Shown: piece by piece, positions 11,326-17,696 of the stretch
How the letters are laid out: every line of letters begins with the position of its first letter
How positions within the stretch are numbered: the first letter of the stretch is position 1
From: Anaerolineae bacterium
Lineage (GTDB): Bacteria; Chloroflexota; Anaerolineae; Aggregatilineales; Phototrophicaceae
Reading direction: 5' to 3'
Length of the DNA stretch: 23,371 nt
NCBI GenBank assembly: GCA_025454715.1
Contig: JALONY010000002.1
Coordinates: forward strand, 1-23,371
The notes under the pieces: generated by a model
Told to the model about the DNA's origin: nothing
Database searches by the model: none
The model's input: the letters and a program-made list of their open reading frames with translations, nothing else
Program-made: the position numbers and the translations under genes

Positions 11326-11412
11326 GTAAAGCCATACGTTAGGCGCACTCTGGGTTGCCTACGCTGGCTTCTTTGTCGCATGACACCATTCTTTTGCACA
11401 TTCGTACCTTGT

Positions 11413-11441
11413 AGTATACGCGCCCAACCGCGTTGCGTCAA
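11413..11441 (-). promoter_or_regulatory. Sigma-70-like promoter of rpoC
   Basis: On the minus strand TTGACG (complement of 11436-11441), a 17-base spacer, and TATACT (complement of 11413-11418) form a near-consensus promoter. Transcription would start near 11406, giving a leader of about 150 bases before the TTG start. Confidence 0.8.
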
Positions 11442-11494
11442 GCAATCGGCTGGGTTCGCGCCCAATCTGCTCATACACCGAGCATTACCCGACC

Positions 11495-12592
11495 TTACGC
11501 TCCCCCCTCGGCCACCTTCATCTGAAGGTACGCCTCCATAAAATCGTTCAACCGGCCATCCAAAACCGCCGTCGTGTTGCCCGTCTCGTGATCCGTCCGC
11601 AAATCCTTCACCAATTGATACGGGTGCAGCACATACGACCGAATCTGGCTCCCGAAGTTGGCGTCCATGTTCTCGCCCTTCAAGGCCGCCAATTCCGCCT
11701 CTTTCTTCTGCCGCTCCATGTCCAACAAGCGCGCCTTCAAGATTTGCATCGCCTTGTCACGGTTCTGCGCTTGGCTCCGCTCGTTCTGGCACTGAATCAC
11801 CAACCCCGTCGGGATGTGGATCAAGCGCACCGCCGTGCTGTTCTTCTGCACGTGCTGCCCGCCCGCCCCCGACGCCCGATAGACCTCCATGCGGATGTCC
11901 TTCTCGGCAATCTCGATCTCACCCGTCGCGTCCTGCACGTCCGGCCACAACTCCACCTTGGCAAACGACGTATGGCGGCGGCTTTGCGCGTCGAACGGGC
12001 TAATCCGCACCAGCCGGTGCACCCCCTGCTCACTCCGCAAATACCCATAGGCATACTCACCGCGGATGCACATCGTCACGCTCTTCACACCGGCTTCTTC
12101 GCCCTCGCTCCGGTCAATCATCTCGACCTTGTAGCCGTTGTCTTCCGCCCAGCGCAAATACATGCGCTCCAGCATCTGCGCCCAGTCCTGCGACTCCGTC
12201 CCACCCGCCCCGCTGTGAATGGCGAGGAAGGCGTCCTTCCCGTCGTTCTGCCCGCTCAGCATCGCCTGAACCGACATGCGCGCCACCAAGACCTCAATCT
12301 CGGCAGCCTCTTTCTCCAATTCCTCGGCAAGGCTGGCATCGCCCAGTTGCGCCAGTTCCAACGTGTCGCGGATGCGCCCATACAGCGTCACCCACGGCGA
12401 AATCCGCCCCTTCAAACGCGAAATTTCTTGCATCGTCTTTTGGGCGGCCTCGGCATTGTTCCAAAATTCGGCCTCGCCTGCCTGCTCTTCCAGACCGTCG
12501 ATTTTGCCGCGCAAGTCCTCGATGGCCAATTTGTCCATCAGGTCGGCAATCGCCGCCTCATGCGCCTTCAGGGTCGTCACCAATGCGCTCAT
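11495..12592 (-). CDS. prfB: Peptide chain release factor 2
   Basis: This 365-residue class I release factor frees the finished protein at UGA and UAA codons. The tripeptide SPF that marks RF2 is at 198-200 (RISPFDAQSRRHTSF) and the catalytic GGQ is at 244-246 (ASGAGGQHVQKNSTAVR). The N-terminal helical domain is complete and read in one frame: the region where many bacteria carry the programmed +1 frameshift at an in-frame UGA has no stop codon here. The gene begins 12 bases after the methyltransferase stop, with GGATGAG as a weak ribosome binding site. No convincing terminator separates it from the rpoC promoter, so some read-through into rpoC is possible. Confidence 0.97.
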   Translation of the reverse strand: MSALVTTLKAHEAAIADLMDKLAIEDLRGKIDGLEEQAGEAEFWNNAEAAQKTMQEISRLKGRISPWVTLYGRIRDTLELAQLGDASLAEELEKEAAEIEVLVARMSVQAMLSGQNDGKDAFLAIHSGAGGTESQDWAQMLERMYLRWAEDNGYKVEMIDRSEGEEAGVKSVTMCIRGEYAYGYLRSEQGVHRLVRISPFDAQSRRHTSFAKVELWPDVQDATGEIEIAEKDIRMEVYRASGAGGQHVQKNSTAVRLIHIPTGLVIQCQNERSQAQNRDKAMQILKARLLDMERQKKEAELAALKGENMDANFGSQIRSYVLHPYQLVKDLRTDHETGNTTAVLDGRLNDFMEAYLQMKVAEGGA

Positions 12593-12604
12593 CGCATCTC
12601 ATCC

Positions 12605-13399
12605 CTATCGCTCTGCGCTGCGCGTTTGGCGCAGCACCTCATACATCAAAATCGCACCGGCCACCGACACGTTCAACGAGTCGGCCAGCCGCCCAACCAT
12701 CGGGATGAGCACCTGCGCATCGCAAGCCGGCAACCAGTCATCGCTCAAGCCCACGTCTTCCGTGCCCATCAACAACGCCATCCGCGGCTGATAAACCACC
12801 GCATAAGCGTCTTGTGCGGCATGGAGGTGCGTCCCGACCACCTGCACGCCCCGCTCCCGAAAGAAAGCACGAGCTTGGCCGCCGCTCAGCCGGTACACGT
12901 TGCCCAAGAACACCGCGCCCGTGCTGCTGCGGATGATGTTCGGGTTGTACACGTCCAAGTCGCAGTCAATCAAGAACACGCTCCGAAAGCCCGCCGCGTC
13001 CGCCGTCCGCATCAGCGCCCCGATGTTCCCCGGCTTCTGCAACCCGACCAACCCGAGGATTGGCGCATCCGGCACACCCCCCAGCGCGTCGGCACCCAAG
13101 GTGGGCGGCATCATCATCACCGCCGCCACCCCCTCAGGGTTTTCCCGATAGCTCACCTTGTCCATGATGTCTACCGTCACGCGCACCACCCGCCCTTCCG
13201 GCAAATCGGGCAACGGCTCGCGCAACAGCTCGGGGCACACCAACACGAAATCCAACCCGAGGCCGCACGCCAACGCCCGCTCGAGGTCGCGCAACCCGTC
13301 CACCACGAAACGCCCCTCACGCTCACGGTCGCGCTTGTCGCGCAATCGCCGTACCAGCTTGACCCGTGGGTTTTGTACGCTCGTAATCAGCTCAGACAT
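12605..13399 (-). CDS. TrmH/SpoU-family RNA 2'-O-methyltransferase
   Basis: This 264-residue protein has an N-terminal SpoU substrate-binding domain (about 1-95, beginning ITSVQNPRVK) and a C-terminal SPOUT knotted methyltransferase domain. The three motifs are visible: PGNIGALMRTADAAG at 123-137, MGTEDVGLS at 211-219 and IPMVGRLADSLNVSVAGAI at 232-250. The family methylates ribose 2'-hydroxyls of tRNA or 23S rRNA using S-adenosylmethionine; the exact target cannot be read from sequence. It lies between ftsY and prfB in the same direction. No clear Shine-Dalgarno is seen; a GC-rich hairpin followed by TTTT sits immediately before the ATG. Confidence 0.93.
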   Translation of the reverse strand: MSELITSVQNPRVKLVRRLRDKRDREREGRFVVDGLRDLERALACGLGLDFVLVCPELLREPLPDLPEGRVVRVTVDIMDKVSYRENPEGVAAVMMMPPTLGADALGGVPDAPILGLVGLQKPGNIGALMRTADAAGFRSVFLIDCDLDVYNPNIIRSSTGAVFLGNVYRLSGGQARAFFRERGVQVVGTHLHAAQDAYAVVYQPRMALLMGTEDVGLSDDWLPACDAQVLIPMVGRLADSLNVSVAGAILMYEVLRQTRSAER

Positions 13400-13404
13400 A
13401 ACGC

Positions 13405-13427
13405 AAAACGCCGGGGCGTGCCCGGCG
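13405..13427 (-). terminator. Hairpin between ftsY and the methyltransferase gene
   Basis: A 7-bp GC stem (CGCCGGG at 13409-13415 against CCCGGCG at 13421-13427, 5-base loop) is followed on the minus strand by TTTTGCGTT and then directly by the methyltransferase ATG. It looks like a weak intrinsic terminator reducing expression of the genes after ftsY, or an RNA processing or translation-control hairpin. Confidence 0.55.
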
Positions 13428-13445
13428 CGCTCGGCTCCTCAATCG

Positions 13446-14351
13446 TCAGTTCTCGTCGAACAAGCTCAGCACGAAGTTCTCTGGGTTGAACAAAATCAGG
13501 TCTTCGATGCCCTCGCCCAACCCGACGTACTGCACCGGCAACCCCAGCTCGCCGAACACCGCAAACACCATCCCGCCTTTCGACGACCCATCCAGCTTGG
13601 TAATCACCACGCCGGTCACGCCCGCCGTCTTGCCGAATTGCTTGGCCTGCTCCAAGGCGTTCTGGCCGCTCGTCCCGTCCAACACCAACAACACCTCGTG
13701 CGGCGCGTCCGGCACCACGCGGCTGCTGACCGCCTTCACCTTGGCCAGCTCGTCCATCAGGTTGAAGTTGGTGTGCAAGCGCCCCGCCGTGTCGATAATC
13801 AAGATGTCATACCCACGCGCCTTGGCCGCCGAGACCGCGTCGTGCACCAAAGCCGCGGGGTCGCTCCCGGGCTTGGCGCTGATGACCGGCACGTCGATGC
13901 GCTTCCCCCACATCTGGAGTTGCTCGATGGCCGCCGCACGGAACGTGTCGCCCGCGCACAACATCACCTTGCGCCCCGCACGGTTCAAGCGGTTGGCCAG
14001 CTTCCCGATCGTGGTCGTCTTGCCCGAACCGTTCACCCCCACCACGAGGATGATCGACAACTCGCGCCCGCTGATGTTCATCGTCGGCGGGAACTTCAAA
14101 AACTCTTTCAACACCTCGCGCAGGGCGGTTTGCAGCTTGGCGGGGTCTTTAATCCCCTCGCTACGCGCCTTCGAGCGCAACCGCTCCATCACGTCGCCCG
14201 TCGTCTTCACCCCGAGGTCAGACTGAATCAGCACCGCCTCGATGTCGTCCCACGTCTCCTCGGTGATGTTGCTGCCACCGCCCAAAATCGACGCAATCCG
14301 CCCGAAAAACGACTGGCGCGTCTTCGTCATCCCCTTGCGAAAAATGCCCAA
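13446..14351 (-). CDS. ftsY: Signal recognition particle receptor FtsY
   Basis: This 301-residue SRP GTPase consists of the N and G domains with almost no acidic A domain, a short form common outside the enterobacteria. FtsY docks ribosome-SRP complexes at the membrane. The P-loop GVNGSGKTT is at 105-113, DTFRAAAIEQL at 135-145, DTAGRLH at 187-193, TKLDGSSKGG at 251-260 and the closing GLGEGIEDL at 278-286. FtsY rather than Ffh is indicated by the absence of an M domain and by the ending ENFVLSLF. The start is TTG (14351-14349), preceded by GAGGTGG about five bases upstream. It is the first gene of the leftward block, under a good promoter, divergent from moaC. Confidence 0.97.
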   Translation of the reverse strand: MGIFRKGMTKTRQSFFGRIASILGGGSNITEETWDDIEAVLIQSDLGVKTTGDVMERLRSKARSEGIKDPAKLQTALREVLKEFLKFPPTMNISGRELSIILVVGVNGSGKTTTIGKLANRLNRAGRKVMLCAGDTFRAAAIEQLQMWGKRIDVPVISAKPGSDPAALVHDAVSAAKARGYDILIIDTAGRLHTNFNLMDELAKVKAVSSRVVPDAPHEVLLVLDGTSGQNALEQAKQFGKTAGVTGVVITKLDGSSKGGMVFAVFGELGLPVQYVGLGEGIEDLILFNPENFVLSLFDEN

Positions 14352-14395
14352 GTAACCACCTCGACGGTTCGATGAACCGATGACTTACCCTCATC

Positions 14396-14406
14396 ATGAC
14401 TGTCAT
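14396..14406. other. Palindrome in the ftsY-moaC divergent region
   Basis: ATGAC-T-GTCAT is a perfect 5-1-5 inverted repeat located between the two divergent genes, at or just downstream of the predicted ftsY transcription start. It could be an operator; no regulator is identifiable here. Confidence 0.3.
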
Positions 14407-14410
14407 TCGT

Positions 14411-14440
14411 AGTATACTAGTCGCCGATACTCGTTATCAA
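14411..14440 (-). promoter_or_regulatory. Sigma-70-like promoter of the ftsY block
   Basis: On the minus strand TTGATA (complement of 14435-14440), an 18-base spacer, and TATACT (complement of 14411-14416) give a strong promoter, with a leader of about 50 bases before ftsY. The -10 lies within the palindrome TAGTATACTA, so a -10 (TATACT, 14413-14418) also exists for moaC on the plus strand, but without a good -35. Confidence 0.75.
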
Positions 14441-14467
14441 GACGCCAAACAGCGCACGGAGCGCCGC

Positions 14468-14947
14468 ATGACCGACACCCTCACCCACCTCGACGAACAC
14501 GGGCGCGCCAACATGGTCGATGTCGGGCACAAGCCCGACTCACAGCGCACCGCCATCGCGGTCGGCACCGTCACCATGCAGCCCCACACCCTCCAGCTCA
14601 TCGCCGACGGCGCGCTCAAGAAAGGCGATGTGCTGACCATCGCCCGCATCGCGGGCATCATGGCCGCCAAGCGCACCGCCGACCTCATCCCGCTCTGCCA
14701 CCCCATCCCCCTCACCCAAATCGAGGTCGCCCTAGCGCTCGACGCCGCCAACAACGCCGTCCACATCACCGCCACCGCCAAGACCATCGGCAAAACCGGC
14801 GTCGAGATGGAAGCCCTGACCGCCGTCAGCACCGCCGCCCTCACCCTCTACGACATGGCCAAGGCCGTAGACCGCACCATGACCATCACCGGCCTGCGCC
14901 TCATCGAGAAGACCGGCGGCACCCACGGAGATTATCACGCCGAATGA
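14468..14947 (+). CDS. moaC: Cyclic pyranopterin monophosphate synthase MoaC
   Basis: This 159-residue MoaC performs the second part of the first step of molybdenum cofactor synthesis, turning the MoaA product into cyclic pyranopterin monophosphate. Family motifs are NMVDVG at 15-20, [18 protein letters not shown] at 66-83, [14 protein letters not shown] near 108-121, and the MAKAVDRTM region with its catalytic Lys/Asp. The ATG at 14468 was chosen because GGAG lies seven bases upstream and the homologous proteins begin here; an upstream in-frame ATG at 14396 would lie before the promoter -10 box. The stop overlaps the next start by four bases (ATGA). No moaA is present in the window. Confidence 0.95.
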   Translation: MTDTLTHLDEHGRANMVDVGHKPDSQRTAIAVGTVTMQPHTLQLIADGALKKGDVLTIARIAGIMAAKRTADLIPLCHPIPLTQIEVALALDAANNAVHITATAKTIGKTGVEMEALTAVSTAALTLYDMAKAVDRTMTITGLRLIEKTGGTHGDYHAE

Positions 14948-15669
14948 GCATCACCATCCTGCTGTTCGCCACCCTCAAAGACCGCATCGGCCAACCACGC
15001 CTGACCCTGCCGCTCGACACCCCATCCACCGTCGCGCAGGTCAAACAAGCCTTGGCCGAACGCTACCCGCACGCCGCACCGCACCTCGCCGCTTGCCTCG
15101 CCGCCGTCAATGAAGAGTTCGCCCAGCCCACCACCCCACTCCAAAGCGGAGACACCCTCGCACTATTCCCGCCCGTCAGCGGCGGTGATGGCACGCCCGA
15201 CCAGCCCGAGCATTATCTGCTGCCCACCGCACCCATCGACCACGACGCGCTCATCGCCGCCATCACCACCCCAGCCGTCGGCGCGGTCTGCTTGTTCAGC
15301 GGCATGGTGCGCGGCCAGACCACCCGCGATGGCCACCTGCCCAGCACCCTCCAGCTCGAATATGAGGCCTACGAGAGCATGGCCATCGCCAAGATGAAAC
15401 AGGTCGCCCGCGAAATCCGCCAACGCTGGCCGCTCGTGATTGGCATCGCCATCGCCCAACGGGTCGGATTGCTGTCGGTCGGCCAAAACACCGTCCTCAT
15501 CGCCTGCTCGTCCGGCCACCGCGACGAGGGATGTTTCGAGGCCGCCCGCTACGGCATCGACCGCCTGAAAGAAATCGTGCCGGTCTGGAAGCGCGAAATC
15601 GGCGCAGACGGCCAAGCATGGGTCGAGGGCACCTACCGACCAACCGACGCAGACCACACCATCGACTAG
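14944..15669 (+). CDS. MoaD-MoaE fusion, molybdopterin synthase
   Basis: This 241-residue protein joins both subunits of molybdopterin synthase. Residues 1-81 are a ubiquitin-like MoaD domain ([23 protein letters not shown]) whose C-terminal Gly-Gly, normally free, is internal at 80-81. After a short linker, about 88-235 form Moa[47 protein letters not shown] and the active-site VWKREI. The MoaD Gly-Gly must be freed to carry the thiocarboxylate, so cleavage after Gly81 is expected, as described for the fused MoaX of Mycobacterium tuberculosis. It is translationally coupled to moaC through the ATGA overlap. Confidence 0.93.
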   Translation: MSITILLFATLKDRIGQPRLTLPLDTPSTVAQVKQALAERYPHAAPHLAACLAAVNEEFAQPTTPLQSGDTLALFPPVSGGDGTPDQPEHYLLPTAPIDHDALIAAITTPAVGAVCLFSGMVRGQTTRDGHLPSTLQLEYEAYESMAIAKMKQVAREIRQRWPLVIGIAIAQRVGLLSVGQNTVLIACSSGHRDEGCFEAARYGIDRLKEIVPVWKREIGADGQAWVEGTYRPTDADHTID

Positions 15670-15683
15670 TCACATCCGCCAAG

Positions 15684-15712
15684 TTGTGATATACACCCAT
15701 ACACCGTAAAAA
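15684..15712 (+). promoter_or_regulatory. Weak candidate promoter for fabF-rnc
   Basis: TTGTGA (15684-15689), a 17-base spacer and TAAAAA (15707-15712) lie in the 96-base gap before fabF. Matches are partial, and read-through from the moa genes cannot be excluded. Confidence 0.3.
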
Positions 15713-15765
15713 ACGGCGCACGTTTTGTACGACCGCGTCTCACGCATCAACAGGAGTAAAGCGTT

Positions 15766-17010
15766 ATGCCCCGTCGTGTGGTTATCACCGGCCTCGGCCT
15801 CATCACCCCGTGTGGCAACACCACCGAAACCTCGTGGGACAACATCAAGCACGGGCGCACCGGCGTCGGCCCCATCACGCACTACGACGCCTCCCCTTAC
15901 CTCGTCCGCATCGCCGCCGAGGTCAAGGGCTTCAAGCCCGAGCAACACATGAACGCTCGCGAGGTGCGCCGCCGCGACCGCTACCAACAGTTCATCACCG
16001 TCGCCGCCCAAGAAGCCATCACGCAGTCCGGCCTGCCCATCACCGACGACACCCGTGACCGCATCGGCGTCTTCGTCGGCACCGCTGTCGCAGGGGTCAG
16101 CAGTTACTTCGAGCTGGTCTGGGACTTCTTCAAGACCGGCGACGCCCGCGCCGTCACCCCGTTTGCCGTCCCCATGCTGATGGGCAACGGCGGCAGTGCG
16201 TTGGTCAGCATCGACCACGGCATCACCGGCCCCTCGTATGTCCTGACCTCGGCCTGCGCCAGCGGTGCCGACTGCATCGGCCACGCCTTCGACATGATCC
16301 GCCTCGGCAAGCTCGACGCCGCCGTCGCCGGTGCCAGCGAGTCGCCCATCATCCCCATCGGCATTGCCGCCTTCGACCGTATCGGCGCGTGCAGCCGCGA
16401 AAACGACGCCCCCGAGACCGCCGTCAGGCCGTTCAGCAAAGACCGCGTCGGCCTCGCGTTCGCGGAGGGCGCGGGTGTCGTCGTCCTCGAAGAAATGGAG
16501 GCCGCCAAAGCCCGTGGCGCGGTCATCCTCGCCGAGCTGGTCGGCTATGGCTCCACCTCCGACAGCCACCACATCACCGCACCCCACCCCAGCGGCCTCG
16601 GCGCTGCCCGCGCCCTACGCCAAGCCATGAGCGATGCCCGCCTCACCCCTCAAGACATCCACTACATTAACGCGCACGGCACCGCCACCAACCTCAACGA
16701 CGCCATGGAGACCCAAGCCGTCAAAGCCGTTTTCGGCCAGCACGCCTACCACGTCCCCATGAGCTCCACCAAGAGCATGACCGGCCACGGCATGGGCTTC
16801 ACCGCCGCCGCCGAAGCCGTCTTCTCCGTCCTCGCCATCCGCGACCAAGTCGCACCGCCCACCATCAACCTGCGTGAGCCCGACCCAGCCTGTGACCTCG
16901 ATTACGTGCCCAACACCGCCCGCGAGGTCAAAATTGACTGTGTCATGTCCAATTCGTTCGGTTTCGGCGGCCACAACGCCAGTCTCATCATCAAACGATT
17001 TAACGAATGA
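15766..17010 (+). CDS. fabF: 3-oxoacyl-[acyl-carrier-protein] synthase II
   Basis: This 414-residue condensing enzyme elongates acyl-ACP with malonyl-ACP in fatty acid synthesis. The catalytic triad is Cys164 in TSACASGA, His304 in NAHGTATNLND and His341 in STKSMTGH, with Lys336. Its start PRRVVITGLGLITPCG is typical of FabF. The segment after the last His reads GHGMGFTAAAE, where GHLLGAAG is more usual. AGGAG nine bases upstream supports the ATG. The stop codon overlaps the rnc start by four bases. acpP, often beside fabF, is absent here, and fabG is in a different block. Confidence 0.95.
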   Translation: MPRRVVITGLGLITPCGNTTETSWDNIKHGRTGVGPITHYDASPYLVRIAAEVKGFKPEQHMNAREVRRRDRYQQFITVAAQEAITQSGLPITDDTRDRIGVFVGTAVAGVSSYFELVWDFFKTGDARAVTPFAVPMLMGNGGSALVSIDHGITGPSYVLTSACASGADCIGHAFDMIRLGKLDAAVAGASESPIIPIGIAAFDRIGACSRENDAPETAVRPFSKDRVGLAFAEGAGVVVLEEMEAAKARGAVILAELVGYGSTSDSHHITAPHPSGLGAARALRQAMSDARLTPQDIHYINAHGTATNLNDAMETQAVKAVFGQHAYHVPMSSTKSMTGHGMGFTAAAEAVFSVLAIRDQVAPPTINLREPDPACDLDYVPNTAREVKIDCVMSNSFGFGGHNASLIIKRFNE

Positions 17011-17690
17011 CCCCCAAAAACCTGCAACAACGCCTCGGCATCACCTTCAAAAACCAACACCTCCTCGAGCAAGCCCTGACCCACCGTTCCTACGTCAACG
17101 AGAACCCGTCGGCAGGGAACGATTATGAGCGGCTCGAGTTCCTCGGCGACGCAATCCTCGATTTCGTCGTCGGGGAGTGGGTGTTCAAGCGTCATCCCCA
17201 GCTCTCTGAGGGCGAATTGACCCGTATCCGGTCGGCCTTGGTCAGAACCGAGACCCTCGCCGACATCGCCCGTGGCATCCGCCTCGGCGATTATCTACGC
17301 ATCGGCAAGGGCGAGGAGCGCAACGGCGGGCGCGAGCGCCCCGTCATCCTGTGCCGCGCCCTCGAAGCCCTCATCGGCGCCATCTACCTCGACCTCGGGA
17401 TTGAGCGCGTCCGCGGCGTCCTGTTGCCCATGCTAGAGCAACAAGAAGCCCTCGTCTTCAGCGACGCCATCGCCAAAGACGCCCGCACACGCCTGCAAGA
17501 GTGGGTGCAGTCCAACCACCACCAAGTCCCGAGCTACGAGGTCATCGCCATCAGCGGCCCCGACCACGCCCGCCATTACCGCGTCTCGGTCAGCATCAAC
17601 GGGGAACAATGGGCCATCGGCGAGGGCAAGTCTATCCTCGCGGCCAGCCAGCACGCGGCCACCCTCGCCCTCGCCCGCCTGCCGTCTTAA
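17007..17690 (+). CDS. rnc: Ribonuclease III with a substituted catalytic residue
   Basis: This 227-residue protein has an RNase III domain and a C-terminal double-stranded RNA-binding domain (about 158-225, ARTRLQEWVQ to ATLALARL). RNase III cleaves duplex RNA in rRNA maturation and mRNA control. The signature YERLEFLGDAILD (40-52) gives the acidic residues Glu41, Glu44 and Asp48, and SEGELTRIRSALV follows. In the second catalytic segment the usual ILADxxEAL is ILCRALEAL: Glu120 is kept but the metal-ligand Asp (Asp114 in E. coli) is Arg117, encoded by CGC. Whether this enzyme is active is therefore uncertain. It is coupled to fabF by an ATGA overlap and its stop is only six bases from the convergent gene. 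Confidence 0.92.
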   Translation: MTPKNLQQRLGITFKNQHLLEQALTHRSYVNENPSAGNDYERLEFLGDAILDFVVGEWVFKRHPQLSEGELTRIRSALVRTETLADIARGIRLGDYLRIGKGEERNGGRERPVILCRALEALIGAIYLDLGIERVRGVLLPMLEQQEALVFSDAIAKDARTRLQEWVQSNHHQVPSYEVIAISGPDHARHYRVSVSINGEQWAIGEGKSILAASQHAATLALARLPS

Positions 17691-17696
17691 GCAGCG

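Noticed and set aside
11588..13489. A 633-codon open frame opposite prfB and the methyltransferase gene
   Set aside because: It spans two proven genes on the other strand and shows the same antisense composition.
14396..14467. 24-residue N-terminal extension of MoaC
   Set aside because: The upstream ATG lies before the candidate -10 box and lacks a ribosome binding site; homologues begin near the ATG at 14468.
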